The notes beneath the pieces were generated by a model, which saw nothing but the letters and a program-made list of their open reading frames with translations, ran no database searches and was not told the DNA's origin. This document shows, in pieces, positions 36,629 to 48,544 of a stretch of DNA of 64,000 nt; within the stretch, counting starts at the first letter, position 1; each line of letters starts with the position of its first letter. The stretch comes from Delphinus delphis (lineage: Eukaryota > Chordata > Mammalia > Artiodactyla > Delphinidae). The stretch is from the NCBI RefSeq assembly GCF_949987515.2, contig NC_082688.1, positions 81,286,731 through 81,350,730 on the forward strand. The letters run 5' to 3'. Made by a program: the position numbers and the translations under genes.

Positions 36629-36761
36629 AATTATACATCTTTGGATCTCATCAACTCCAGCCTTTTCCAGAACCATATGCTGTCACCTATACATTTTCCA
36701 TCTTATATATCCAATTATTCTGTCTTAACTGGATCCTTCTCACCAGAATTTGAACATGTTC
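36629..36761 (+). repeat. L2-clade LINE ORF2 remnant, part 2
   Basis: Short C/T-rich block between the L1 and the SINE. It is assigned to the same L2 because the surrounding blocks continue the same element. Confidence 0.45.
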
Positions 36762-36775
36762 AAGTCTCATCGATG

Positions 36776-37129
36776 TGGAACTTCCCTGGTGGTGCAATGG
36801 TTAAGAATCCGCCTGCCAATGCAGGGGACACGGGTTCAACCCCTGGTCTGGGAAGATCGCACATGCCGTGGAGCAACTAAGCCCGTGCGCCACAACTACT
36901 GAGCCTGCACTCTAGAGCCGTGAGCCACAACTACCAAGCCGGTGTGCCACAACTACTGAAGCCTGTGCGCCTAGAGCCCATGCTCTGCAACAAGAGAAGC
37001 CACTGCAATGAGAAGCCCGTGCACTGCCATGAAGAGTAGCCCCCGCTCGCCGCAACTAGAGAAAGCTCGTGCGCAGCAACGAAGACCCAACGCAGCCAAA
37101 AATAAATAAATAAATTTATATATAAAAAA
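36776..37129 (+). mobile_element. CHR-type SINE, long-body subtype
   Basis: Head 'aacttccctggtggtgcaat', long tandem-like body of 'cacaactactga' units and 'gaagacccaacgcagcc', then an (AAATA)n tail. TSD AAGTCTCATYGATG at 36762-36775 and 37130-37143. Confidence 0.94.
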
Positions 37130-37143
37130 AAGTCTCATTGATG

Positions 37144-37800
37144 AAAAAACCAAAAGCCTCCTTTGACCTATCCAGTGTTCACTTTATCTATGTTCCTATC
37201 CAGTGATCATTTTATCTTTCTTTCCTGCCCTTCTAGACAAAAATTTCTATTTTCTATCTCCATTTTCTTATTTTCCATTCATTTATCATTTTATGCTGAT
37301 GTGGTTTTTTACTCTGTCACTCCCCCAAAACAATTCTCATGAAGGTCACTAATGATTTTTAGGAGCTAAATCCAACAAACATGCTAAAATCCCCATTTTA
37401 TGTATACTTTAAGCAGCATTGGACACTGTTAACCACTGCCTGTTTCTTAAAAGTTTTTTTAAAATTTCTTAAAAAACCACACATTCTTCTGGTTTTCCTC
37501 ATATCACTTTGGCTATTCCTTCTCATTCTTTTTTGCAGACTCAGGTTCCTCTGTCTCATCACTGACTACTGGGACTTGTCAAGGTTAAAGGCAAGAGCCT
37601 CTTCTCCTCTCATATGATAATCTCTCTCTGGATGTCAACCATGGCCATAGCTTCTCCAGCTTCCATCTCCAGGCAGATCCTGCTCTGAGCTCCAGAGTCC
37701 TATATCCTTATACATACTCAACATCTCCACTTATATATCCCAAAGCACTTCAAACTCGGTATAGCTAAGAACACACTCAAATGTTTCCTCCCCGAATAAC
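37144..37800 (+). repeat. L2-clade LINE ORF2 remnant, part 3
   Basis: 'atgaaggtcactaatgattt' (KVTNDL-like), 'attggacactgttaaccact' (FDTVNH-like, RT region) and 'caacatctccacttatatat' are in the order of L2/CR1 reverse transcriptases. Frames are broken. Confidence 0.7.
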
Positions 37801-37804
37801 ATTC

Positions 37805-38362
37805 ACTTCCAAGTTTTCTCTATTTGTTCATAGAAGCATTATTTGCAATAAGCCAAAATTGGACAACCTAAATGTCCATCAATAATAGACCTGATAAATA
37901 CAAAAACTGTGATGTGTTAATGCAATGGATACTATATATTAATTAAAATGAATTCACCATAACCATATGCTTTAACATTAGTGCATCTCACAAACAATAT
38001 TAAACAAAAGGATCAAATCACAAAATAATATGTACAGAATGATTCCAGTTACAAAAATTTTTAAAGAGGCAAAATGAAGCTGTTTTTAAGGCTGCATGCA
38101 TATATGGTAACACTATAAGTAAAAACAGGACAATCATTCTCATCAATGCCAGGCAATTGATGGTCTCTATTACCGAGGCAGGGTGATGTGCACAGAGGAT
38201 TTATATGCAATGGATGATATTCTATTTCTTAAGATGGTTGGTAGATAGATGAGTGATTTCCGATTAGTCTTTTTACTTTACAATTATCTTTTAAATTGTC
38301 TGTATGTTACAAATATCATTCAATATACAGGGAATTTTTCAAATACAATTTTTTAAAAGACA
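37805..38362 (+). repeat. Old L1 3' region
   Basis: 'cattatttgcaataagccaa', 'gacaacctaaatgtccatca', 'gtacagaatgattccagtta' and 'cagggtgatgtgcacagagg' mark a diverged L1M 3' end. Confidence 0.75.
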
Positions 38363-38834
38363 GAACTAAGAAGGACTTTATGCTGGATATATTATTTATG
38401 TAAACATCTGAAAACAGGGCTTTGGAATTATAGAGAGGGGGAGGAAGGCTATCATAGGCAAAAGTGCTGTACAACCTGCTACTACTAGCAGGGGCTTGTT
38501 ATAAAATGTGGGATGAGTAATCATAATTATTGTGTAAATGAGGTTTCTAAATAAGTAATATGTGTGTGTGTTTGGGCTCAGTGAAGAGGTAACCCATGCA
38601 TGAACATGAGCTGTTGTGAACAATAGCTCCTGGAGATGATTGTGGGCAACCTGAAGCAAGAGATGAAAATCAACAAAATCACATGTTTTTGTAAAAAGAT
38701 CTGCCTATTGCAGGAGGGTCATGTTGCAATGAAGTAATATCTACTTGACAAAACAGTGGGTCCATTTGAAGATCATAAGCCCTAAGAATGTGTTAACAAT
38801 CTAAAAGCAAATGTTATGCCAATATTTACTACAT
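38363..38834. other. Intergenic sequence without a recognised element
   Basis: No gene or confident repeat seen. Confidence 0.35.
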
Positions 38835-38851
38835 AAAAGTAGAGGTGGTTA

Positions 38852-39310
38852 CAATGGAATACTACTCAGCCATAAAAAAGAATGAGATAATGCCATTTGC
38901 AGCAACTTGGATGGACCTAGAAATTATCATATTAACTGAAGTAAGTCAGAAAGAGAAAGACAAATACCATATGATATTACTTATATGTGGAATCTAAAAT
39001 ATGACACAAATGAACTGATTCATGAAACATAAACAGACTCACAGACGTAGAAAACAAACTTGCGGGTTACCAAAGGGAAAAGGGGTTGGGGGAGGGATAA
39101 ATTAGGAGTTTGGGATTAGCAGATGCAAGCTACTATATACAAGATAGATAAACAACCTACTGTATAACACAGGGAACTATCTTTAATATCCTGTAATAAA
39201 CCATAATGGAAAAGAATATGAAAAAGAATACGCATATATTTGTATAATTGAATCACTTTGCTGTACAGCAGAAACTAACACAACACTGTAAATCAACTAT
39301 ACTTCAATGA
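38852..39310 (+). mobile_element. 5'-truncated L1 (older of a nested pair)
   Basis: From 'caatggaatactactcagcc' through 'ttatatgtggaatctaaaat' to 'aaatcaactatacttcaatg' plus A's. Its 17-bp TSD (38835-38851) reappears only after the next element (39527-39543). Confidence 0.92.
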
Positions 39311-39320
39311 AAAAAAGTAG

Positions 39321-39530
39321 ATCATGTGGTAATTCTATTTTTAGTTTTTTGAGGAACCTGGAGAGGGGTGGGATGAATTGGGAGATGGGGATTGACCTGT
39401 GTACACTAATATGTATAAAACAGATAACTAATGAGAACGTGCTGTATAACATAGGGAACTCCACTTCACTGTACAGTAGAAACTAACACAACACTGTAAA
39501 ACAATTATACCCCAATTAAAAAAAAAAAAA
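39321..39530 (+). mobile_element. 5'-inverted L1 nested in the older L1's TSD
   Basis: Begins with a short reversed L1 piece (39321-39359: 'atcatgtggtaattctattt') followed by a forward L1 3' end ('gctgtataacatagggaact' to 'caattataccccaattaaaa'). Its own duplicated target is A-run + GTAG. Confidence 0.9.
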
Positions 39531-39543
39531 GTAGAGGTGGTTA

Positions 39544-40015
39544 GGTAACATCATGAGAACTAACTAGTTAACTATTATGATACAGAGAGTGCAGGCCTTT
39601 CTTGAGAAAAAAATCCACAATAAACCCAAGAGAGGAAGACGAAGAGTGTTCAGACCTTGAAAGTTTAGACATAAGGATGGTGGAAAATATATGTTGCTCC
39701 AGCAGGAACCAAAATTCTTAAGTTTCCATGGCTGCAAAAGACTCAGGCCCAGAAGCAATCCAGAGCTGGATACTAGTCTGGATAGATATCCAGAGCTACC
39801 ATCATTTATCTAATTTGGTATCTTCTGTTCCTCATGTACTATTTCAGTTTCTCAGCAGCTCCTATCCATTTTCACTCATAACTATTGCATTTCTCTCTGA
39901 GTTTGCACTGTCACCGCCCTTGAATACCATCGTCTCTGGTCTAAACCACATCAGTAATGATTACTAGATGACAATCCTGCTACTCAAAGCATGTTTTACA
40001 AGCAAGCAACGTCAG
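39544..40015. other. Intergenic sequence without a recognised element
   Basis: No gene or confident repeat seen. Confidence 0.35.
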
Positions 40016-40017
40016 GG

Positions 40018-40128
40018 TTCTGCAGGACGATTCTCAGGCCACATCCCAGACCAACTGGATCATAATCTGCATTTTAGCAAAACCCCCAGGGGATTTGTAC
40101 GCACATAAAAGTTTGAGAAGCACTGGAT
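40018..40128 (+). mobile_element. MER5A 3' fragment
   Basis: 'ggatcataatctgcatttta ... cccccaggggatttg' and 'aaaagtttgagaagcactgg' fit the right half of MER5A. Confidence 0.75.
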
Positions 40129-40540
40129 TAAAGGACATTAGAAACTTCCTCATGATTCTATGGGCCAATGATAGTATAAAACCAATTGGTTTTAAATTTA
40201 TACTACTGATCTGAGGGTAAAGAGAAACAAGAGCCCTCACTCATTAAACTCATCCAAGGTTTAGACCTTTACTTTCTCCAATGAGAAAGAGTACTCAGAG
40301 CTCATGCTTCAATGTGTTGATGTTATTTGGAAGTAGGAGTTCCTGAATTGCAATTTCTGTGTTTGTGGATTCACTTCAAGTGGTGGGAAGGTGGAAACAG
40401 GAATTCTGCATCTTCTTGTGGCCACTAGTCTGGCACTACAAACACCAGAAGGACGAAGAAATTCTTGCTAGTTAATAAAGAAGGGTCTTTAGGAACAACA
40501 ATATTATAAATCAACCAGGATATCTATATTAAAAGTCTGT
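40129..40540. other. Intergenic sequence without a recognised element
   Basis: No gene or confident repeat seen. Confidence 0.35.
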
Positions 40541-40544
40541 GTGC

Positions 40545-40890
40545 TCAAAACCACAGATGAATCTCAAAACATTATATCGAATGAAAGAAGCCAAGCACAC
40601 ACAAAAAACTGCACACTGCTCCACAGTCTCATTTAAATGAAGTTCAAGAAAAGGTAAAACTAAGCTATGATGATAGAAGAGTGGTTACTTCTGGGGGAGG
40701 GTGAAGATTATGACTAAAGAGGAACATGAGGGATCCTCTGGAGTGATGGAAATAGTCTATATCTTGACGTGGGTGGTGGTTACATGGGTGTAAACATATG
40801 CAAAAATTCACTGAGTTGGCTTAAGATTTGTTCATTTTACCCCATGTAAATTATACTTCGATAAGAAAGAAAAAACAAAATTAAATAAAT
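40545..40890 (+). repeat. Old L1 3' end
   Basis: 'gagtggttacttctggggga', 'gtggtggttacatgggtgta' and 'ccatgtaaattatacttcga' with a trailing A-rich tail. Confidence 0.8.
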
Positions 40891-40987
40891 AAAATTCACA
40901 TGTTAAATATGATTTATATAAAAGGGAAAACTTGGATGTACTTCAGCACAGTAGTTTGAAAGTTCTGTCTTACCAAATCATAGCTTA

Positions 40988-41155
40988 AACCAGAGGTGGG
41001 AGAACTATGGCCCCTGGGCCATCTTGTTTTTGAAAATAAAGTTGCATTGGAATACAGCCACACTCACTTATTTATGGAGACTGTATGTTCTTCAAAGCCT
41101 AAAATATTTATTATCTCTTGCTTTTCAGAAAGAAATTCACCAACCCCTGACCTAG
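40988..41155 (-). mobile_element. hAT-like DNA transposon remnant
   Basis: 'aactatggcccctgggccat', 'aaataaagttgcattggaat' and 'gcctaaaatatttattatct' then 'ccaacccctga'. This is the same family as the copy at 16085, in opposite orientation. Confidence 0.7.
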
Positions 41156-41156
41156 A

Positions 41157-41345
41157 CTAATAGTTCATAACTATTTTAGGGATTCATGACTGTCTTGGAG
41201 AATCCAGTGAAAGCTATGGATTATCTCAACAAAACACACAGCTTCTTAAATACAAAATGTTATTTATAGTTTCAGGAAGTTCACAGATTCTCTGAAGCAG
41301 CCATGAACTCCAACTTAAGACTTCCTGTTTGAGGTTTTCATCACA
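41157..41345. mobile_element. Possible MER-type DNA element
   Basis: 'acaaaatgttatttatagtt ... gttcacagattctctgaag ... cttaagacttcctg' resembles a dispersed element whose name I cannot give. Confidence 0.35.
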
Positions 41346-41734
41346 AATTACTAAACCACTCTACTGAGAACAGTCCACAGGTTGGCTCTCTTTTCTTTGA
41401 ATCACAAATGATTGAACTTCCATTTCACATTCTTGTTTGCTCCTTGGAACTACTCACGGTAATACCCAATAACAAAGTGGCCCAGGTCACAGTACTGGGT
41501 ACTTATCAATCTATTTTGTTCTCCCTCTAGGTGACAGTCTATATATTACTTAGCCTTGAGAAGTCTTTCTGAAAATGTATATAGCTTGGTACCAAGGGAA
41601 ACCGAGAACACCAGAAGTGATGAACTGGCAGTCCCTAGCCTTAATTCTAGAAAAAAAGCACAAAGCAACAGCTTACAGACAGAAGAGTAAGCAGTGTCAC
41701 ATTCACATCTGAAGAATATTGGCACGTTTATTCA

Positions 41735-41786
41735 ATAGACCAAAAATATAGAGGAAGTATATAGACCAAAAATACAGAGGAAGTAA
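41735..41786. repeat. 26-bp tandem duplication
   Basis: 'atagaccaaaaatayagagg' plus 'aagta' occurs twice head to tail (41735-41760, 41761-41786) with two mismatches. Confidence 0.9.
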
Positions 41787-41839
41787 AACTTGTGGACCAA
41801 ACAATGAAGTGTATGTGGATACTGTGAGCTCTTTCACAG

Positions 41840-41930
41840 CAGGGCCTTTTTTATGCATCTATTTAGTCCCTGCAGCACCTTGCACACTGTAGGAACCTAA
41901 TAAGCAATTAAAAATGGATAAATTAAACCA
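41840..41930 (+). repeat. L2 3'-end fragment
   Basis: 'ctgcagcaccttgcacactg' and 'taggaacctaataagcaa' match the L2 3' end. Confidence 0.5.
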
Positions 41931-42230
41931 ATTTATAAAAAACAAAGTTGTTTTATAAATGGTTTAGGCTTCCTGGGAGCAACGTGATAGTTTGATTTAT
42001 TTTGTGTTACAGAAAAAGACAATTATGAGTGCGGAACACTCCCTACGTTTCTCTAATTCTAATTTGTTATTAATGTGCTGATACAACATATATCAAAGGT
42101 CTAGTTGGTGGGAGGCTGGCCAACTTATTAGCACCATTTATTGTTCTGAAAGAAAGCACTCACAGAAGTCATTGGATGAGGACATGGCATGTTTTGCCTA
42201 ATTCCAGAATAATAAAAAAAGGTCTTCATA

Positions 42231-42440
42231 TAAAATAAAGATTCTGCAGCCAGCATGATCTCTGATCTAATGCTAGTTTTTCAATTTTTCATTACTGCCT
42301 TCCTCGCTGCTGTACGAACAGTGGGTGGCATTTAACGAAAGCTGATTAATGCTGGGATTTCAAATTGCTGAAAATTGAAGGAATGTGCCCCATGCTGACA
42401 ATTTGTTAATAAAAAATTATCATTTCCATCACCATACAAG
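42231..42440. other. Candidate conserved non-coding element
   Basis: Unique, non-repeat sequence with several TAAT-type cores ('gctgattaatgctgggattt'). It has the look of a mammalian conserved element. This is inference only, as no alignment was possible. Confidence 0.25.
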
Positions 42441-43545
42441 CTTTAGTACATCTAATTTTCTTCCCAAATGCAATGTTATATATTCTCCTTTCAATGAGAT
42501 TGAATGCTTTTTCTGTAACAATAAAAACGTTTTATGGGTTCATCAAGAGGCTAAATCTCTCTAATTCCAATGAATCAGCTTCCAAAGTGGAGGGAACATG
42601 TTCTGTCCACATTTGCTACTTTTTGTATCAAGCTGATAAGAATCCACAGATCTGTAGGGACACTGAACTCATGTTTATCAAAAAATCATTTTATTAATGA
42701 TATTTTTAAAGAAAATGAAATGTTTGTATTCCTTTCTAGTAGTTAGCATTCTTAAGGCCTCAGAGCAATTGGCACACATCAGCCTATGGAAAGTGGCCAT
42801 CTCAGTGTGGACAGAGGACGGCTCTCAGAACAACCATATTTAGGAGCCAGAATGGACTCAAAGAACACAAAGCAGACACTAGGCCCTGTGGCTCCTAAAC
42901 CAGAGGGGACATGGGTCAAACTCTCCTAGTGGTTCTCACCAACCCTCCCCTCTTGACTTGAGGTCAAGGGGCACTTCCCTCCCCCATAAGGATATACCGA
43001 TGACCCATTCCCTGCAAAATTCCTCCCCCAACTCTTCAACCTTCACTACTCACACAGTGAGGGTAGGTGTTTGCCATCCTGCAAAACTAATATTATACTC
43101 TCTTAGCATGTCCTATATGGGTGGCCTAGCATCTTGATTTGGAATGAAGATGGAGGTACTTGTCTCAAATCTTATATTTTAAGGGCACTGCAGAAGATGA
43201 GATCTAAAGCCTAGGGTGTGTACAAAGACGGAAGTCAGAAGAGAAATATGCCCACAGAGTCAGGATCTTAAAAGTCTCCACTTTCAGTGAAAAAATAAAT
43301 TATGCTTGCCCCAAAAGGAGGCATCACAGAAACTGCCCAACTCCCCTGAGTATTTATGACAATTGTAAGTTGGCTCTCACAGTGCTTTGTGGCCTAAATT
43401 TATACCTCATGTTTGGTCTGAAAAGCCCTAAGTCCAGAATTTCTTTTAAAGTGATTCTGGGTTAGTAGTATTCCAGGAACCAGGAAGAAGAAAAAGCAAA
43501 TCCTTACTGGAGAAATGTATGTTCACCCAATCCTCTAGGGGTTCC
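42441..43545. other. Intergenic sequence without a recognised element
   Basis: No gene or confident repeat seen. The 42473-42697 frame lacks motifs. Confidence 0.35.
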
Positions 43546-43549
43546 AGGG

Positions 43550-45345
43550 GAATTTGAAACACGAGCTGACATTAAAAAAAATCGTAAACCACATAAGGAA
43601 ACAAGGCACCATGAGCAAGAATTACCAGAAACAAGTAGCAAAGTCAGACATGAAAATCCTGCAGATATTGGAGTTTTTGGGTGCAGAATAGAAAATAAGA
43701 ATGCATAATATCACTAAAGAAATACTAGTATTGAAAGTATGAGCAAATAACAAGAAACTATCAAAATTGTTTAGGCAGATTTGAAAAAAAAAAGAAAACT
43801 TCTAAGAATGAAAATGTAATAATTAAAATTTAAAAAAATTGATGGGTTAAATTGCAAACCTCATGCAATAGAAGAAATAATGAACCAGAAAAAGATCTGA
43901 AGACAATACACAGAATGCAAATGTTTATAAATGCTGACAGTGCTTCCAAAATAACTTAAAGTTTTACAAAGAGTTTAATAAAAAAATTTCAAGAGAATTT
44001 TTGAAGGAAATTGAGAAAACAATTCTAAATATTGCCTAGAAAATCAAACAGGGATGAATGGAGAGTAAAATGTTTACAAATGAAGTTAGGAGCTTCTCCT
44101 TTTGTATTTCAGAATATTTAATAAAAATATAATAGAAAAATGGGATATTAGCACAAGAATTGACAGACAATGTAATAGAATTAAATATTTTCTGATGAGG
44201 AGGAAAATTTACCATAGGTTAAAGAAAGCATTTCAAACCAATAGGGTACTATTTAGAAACATTTCTAAAACTATTTAGCAGGTAGCAGTAGAAAATTGGC
44301 TCATCTCACAGAACTTATGCCAAATCCTCACCTTACCCCAGTGACAAAAATAAGAGTGAGAAGAGACTTTCTGGGTTGTATCTATAACATTGAATCTCTT
44401 TTCCCCAATAGCCAATGAAATGAGCAAGAAAAACATGAAAAAAGTGAAAACATCTAAAACTCTTCAAGAGCAACCAAAAAAGACAAGGGTCATTGAATGC
44501 AATAAATTTCAAAAACTTTTAAAGAAAAGAAACAGATTCTGGATCAGAGAAGGATTAGTATGACTTAGTTCCTATCCCACCCACTCACCCAGAATTTATG
44601 CTGTCAATAAAATGCTGAGAATTCTCAGCAATCCTCCAGCTATGAAGAAAAATAAAATAATGAGCATATAAATCATAAGTAGATGACTTTTTCCTTGAAA
44701 AGATAAGGAAAAGGAAGACTGAAAAAAATTTAAATATTAATAGCAGATAATTTGGGGTGTTAAGAATACATATAGTTATATTGATGTACAGTTTTAGTTT
44801 CCAAAGAATATCCAGAATAATATATTCCAAAATAATAAATATTTCAGTGTGAAAAGAATACAGACATATTCCACAGGAGAGCAGCGGCAAAGAAACAATA
44901 ACTATGATAAACAACTGTTCTAATAAATGTTCAACTTTGCTATCAAAGAGCAGCAAAGCAAAATGATAATTTATAACTCCAATCTATCAAAGAAGCAGAT
45001 TTTTTAAATTTAAAATTATAATAGTGCTCAATGCTAGCAAAGTAAGGTTAGATTACATGTTCACATTCTGTTGGAATGCATATTGTCACCTCTTCCTAGA
45101 AAGCTATTTTGCAGTATTTGTATTCTTGCCCTTTGATCCAGTAATTCCACCTCTAAGATTCTATCCTAAAATTTTTATCATACTACACATAATAACAAAC
45201 ATTTAGTAATTATCCAAATATCTGTTAGTGAAGTTGTACATTTGTTTTATGCAACTATTAAAAACTATACTTTCAAAGGATATTTAATGAATTGAAAATA
45301 CTCTCTTCATGTATTTAACGAAAATAAATACTACAAAACTATCCT
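43550..45345 (+). repeat. HAL1-like or old L1 remnant
   Basis: A-rich, L1-ORF1-like decayed text (43550-44200, e.g. 'gaattaccagaaacaagtag', 'ttttgtatttcagaatattt') is followed by an L1-type 3' region ('cctttgatccagtaattcca', 'tatcctaaaatttttatcat'). ORF1-like sequence running toward a 3' end without ORF2 suggests HAL1. Confidence 0.45.
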
Positions 45346-45469
45346 TGGGATTATGTTTTTGTTTAAAAAATTTTTTTCCATATATAGAACAAAGACTGAA
45401 AGCAAGTACAGAAGATATAAACAGTGCTCATCACTGAGTATTAAAATTAAGGACAATTTTTATTTCCTT

Positions 45470-45855
45470 TTTTTAAAAAAAGATTAATTTATTTTTGGCT
45501 GCATAGGGACTTAGTTGCGGCACGCAGGATCTTTCGTTGCGGCTTGAGGGCTCTTTTGTTGTGGTGCGCGGGCTTCTCTCTAGTTGTGGTGTACGGGTTT
45601 TTCTCTTCTCTAGCTGTGGCATGCAGGCTCCAGGGTGCGTGGGCTCTGCAGTGGTGGCACGTGAGTTCCAGAGCACGTGGGCTCTGTAGTTTGAGGCCCG
45701 TGGGCTCTAGTTGAGGCGCGTGAGCTCAGTAGTTGTGGCATGCGGGCTTAGTTGCCCCGTGGCATGTGGGATCTTACTTCCCAGACCAGGGATCAAACCT
45801 GTGTCCCCTGCATTGTAAGGTGGATTCTTTACCACTGGACCACCAGGGAAGTCCC
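45470..45855 (-). mobile_element. CHR-type SINE, longest-body subtype
   Basis: Minus-strand copy from an A/T-rich tail ('attaatttatttttggctgc') through many 'gtggcatgcgggct'-like units to 'ccaccagggaagtccc'. TSD TATTTCCTT at 45461-45469 and 45856-45864. At about 386 bp it is the longest SINE here. Confidence 0.93.
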
Positions 45856-46279
45856 TATTTCCTTCTTTATCTAATTCTGTATGTTCTAAATTTTTAAAAA
45901 CATTGTTTTTATGTTTTTTAAAATAAGTATTGTATGTAAAAATCCCTATGGATTTGAGTCAGTTTTCAACAATATATAAGAAGTAAAATAAAATATGGAT
46001 ATAATAATCCGATATCTAGATAGAAAAGAACAGTGCTTCTTAAAAGTAATGAATGAAATTTCTTTGTTACAAAAACCACTATGCCTTCAACAGGACTTGA
46101 ATAGGAAATTTACAATTGAAGAAATGCCAATAGCAAACGTAAGTATAAAGATAAAACCAAGTAATCAAAGACAAGAGTTAATAAAGCAATCTTGCAAGAG
46201 TGCAACTTCCTTTTATCCCCTCTCAAATCAGTGAAGTTCACTTTGTCCCTGCCCCTCAAGTCCCCATCCCCACCCCAAA

Positions 46280-46720
46280 GAACAGTGACTGGCAATGGTA
46301 TGATGAAGGCATTCTCTTCCACTGTTGATGGAGTATAAGTTAGTTCAATCCTCGAGAACATTAAAATCAAGATTTTTAAGGTTTTTTTTCATGTGATTAC
46401 ACCCAGGAATCCCACTTTGGAGAATCTAGCCTAAATAGTCATTGAATGGGAGATGGGAATCTCCATGCAAAAAAAAATGTATCATTGGGGCAGCTTTTCC
46501 TTTAAAATATTAGAAACATCCTAACCATTCAAAACTTAAGAGATGTCTAATACATATTTCAAATGTTCAAATAATGCTAATGGTAAGTTTTCAATAATGC
46601 AGGAAAATATTTGCTAAAATGCTAAAGACCAAAAAAAGGTACAACTATTAAAAACAAAAAAGCCTATGCATTAGAAACAATTGGAAGCAAATATATCCAA
46701 ATGGTAATAGTTTTAACAAA
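46280..46720 (+). repeat. Old L1 fragment
   Basis: 'gattacacccaggaatccca' and 'aatgcaggaaaatatttgct' with surrounding text fit an ancient L1 3' region. Confidence 0.5.
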
Positions 46721-46920
46721 GAAACAAGAAAAGTACACTGGAACTTTTCTGAAGCAAAGCATTGGTATTAATATTCCAAAGTGAGTGATGGTGAGATTTG
46801 AAACTGGCAACAGGGACCATTTTGGAATTCCCTGCCAAGACTTTATTTCTAGTTTTATTTTTCCATTTAATGTTGACTATGTCAAAATTGTTCAAGGACT
46901 AGTATTCAAAAGACTTGAGA

Positions 46921-47063
46921 GGGCTTCCCTGGTGGCGCAGTGGTTGAGAGTCCGCCTGCTGATGCAGGGGACATGGGTTCGTGCCCTGGTCCGCGAGGAT
47001 CCCATATGCCGCGGAGCGGCTGGGCCCGTGAGCCATGGCCGCTGAGCCGGCGCGTCCGAAAAA
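46921..47063 (+). mobile_element. CHR-type SINE, shortened (143 bp)
   Basis: Head 'ggcttccctggtggcgcagt' to 'ctgagccggcgcgtccg', then directly A's. The usual second part ('gagcctgtgctcc ... gcgtaccgc') is missing. A perfect 13-bp TSD at 46908-46920 and 47064-47076 shows it inserted in this form. Confidence 0.93.
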
Positions 47064-47469
47064 AAAAGACTTGAGATAATTCAGAGAAACCACAAGCTGC
47101 TGCTGATTTATGTAAGAAATGTTGGCCTTCTTAATTTACTTGTATACTTTGCCAATCAGAATTCAATTTGATGAGGTTTTTATTGGCCAGCTCCAGCCTT
47201 TTTTTTTTTTAACCACAGGGGTCATGCTCCTTGGTGTGTTTTTCTATCAAATAAGCTATTACACAATTCACATGTTGTTGACCTTGGGAGGATTCATGGT
47301 GTTTCCCCAAACTATTTCCTGCATTGTGCCAGATCCTGCAGGTGTAAAAGGTATTCGTGCTTTAAAAACTGGTTAAGGAGACAAGGTTATAATTATAGAA
47401 ATAGTAGGGAACACCCAGTGTGTGCTATAGGCATTCAGAGAGGGGGATAATCAATGTAGGCTGGAATAA

Positions 47470-47668
47470 GATAATTAAAGTAACATTTATTGAGCACATA
47501 CTAAGTACTAGTGACTAAGGGTTTTATGTATATTATTTCTTTTAATTTTCACAACAGCTCTCCCTGATGATTATTATGACCCACATTTTATAAAGAAGGT
47601 ATCTAGGGCTCAGAAAGTATATAACTTTCCCAAATTCACAGAACTAACGAACAGGTCTATATGATTTC
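47470..47668 (+). repeat. MIR SINE
   Basis: 'taacatttattgagcacata', 'ttaattttcacaacagctct', 'ccacattttataaagaaggt' and 'gctcagaaagtatataact' track MIR. Confidence 0.75.
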
Positions 47669-48155
47669 TACTTTTTTTTCACTTACTACTCAAAGAAGGC
47701 TTCAAAGAGTAGTAAGAATTTGAGAGGAAAAAATGAGGTACTATATCAATAGGTAGCAGGATAGGTAATCTGTAAACCAATTATAATGTGTCTAGTAGTT
47801 CCTCCTCATAACAAGTTGGCCAATTACTTAGATCAATTTAGTAAAATACTTGTTCTGCTTATAAAGTAGAAAGTCTAAGGCATCAAAATAACCACGGGCT
47901 TAAGCAAATATTGAGAGTCTCTCAGATACTCTTTCCAAAAATACAATATAAACTGATTTTTATGCTTCATGATTTATAAAATAATAAGGAAGAGAACTGA
48001 TCAAAGTGAGGATGTTTCACAAGGAGTCTTGAGAATACTGTACATCAGACTCCCAATTTACCTTGGAGTCATCATGCGCCATGATTTTAACATATCATCA
48101 CATCTAATGTACTATCCAGTTAGACTTTCCCAGGTTGATGGCATTGGGGAATTTT
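47669..48155. other. Intergenic sequence without a recognised element
   Basis: No gene or confident repeat seen. Confidence 0.35.
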
Positions 48156-48159
48156 ATTT

Positions 48160-48489
48160 TTATTATTTTTTAAAATTTTATTTTATTTTTGGCTGTGTTG
48201 GGTCTTCGTTGCTGTGCGTGGTCTTTCTCTAATTGCGGCGAGCAAGGGCTACTCTTCATTGCGGTGTGTGGGCTTCTTGTTGCAGTGGCTTCTCTTGTTG
48301 CGGAGCACGGGCTCTAGGCACGTGGGCTTCAGTAGTTGTGGCTCACAGGCTCTAGAGCACAGGCTCAGTAGTTGTGGCACATGGGATTAGTTGCGCCACA
48401 GCATGTGGCATCTTCCTGGACCAGGGCTTGAACCCGTGTCCCCTGCATTGGCAGGAGGATTCTTAACCACTGCGCCACCAGGGAAGCCC
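48160..48489 (-). mobile_element. CHR-type SINE, long-body subtype
   Basis: Minus-strand: 'tttatttttggctgtgttgg' (tail) to 'gcgccaccagggaagccc' (head). A clear TSD could not be assigned. Confidence 0.92.
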
Positions 48490-48544
48490 CGAGATTCTGC
48501 AACAACTTTAATGTGAAATGAAAATAAGTATGATTTCTATTGGT

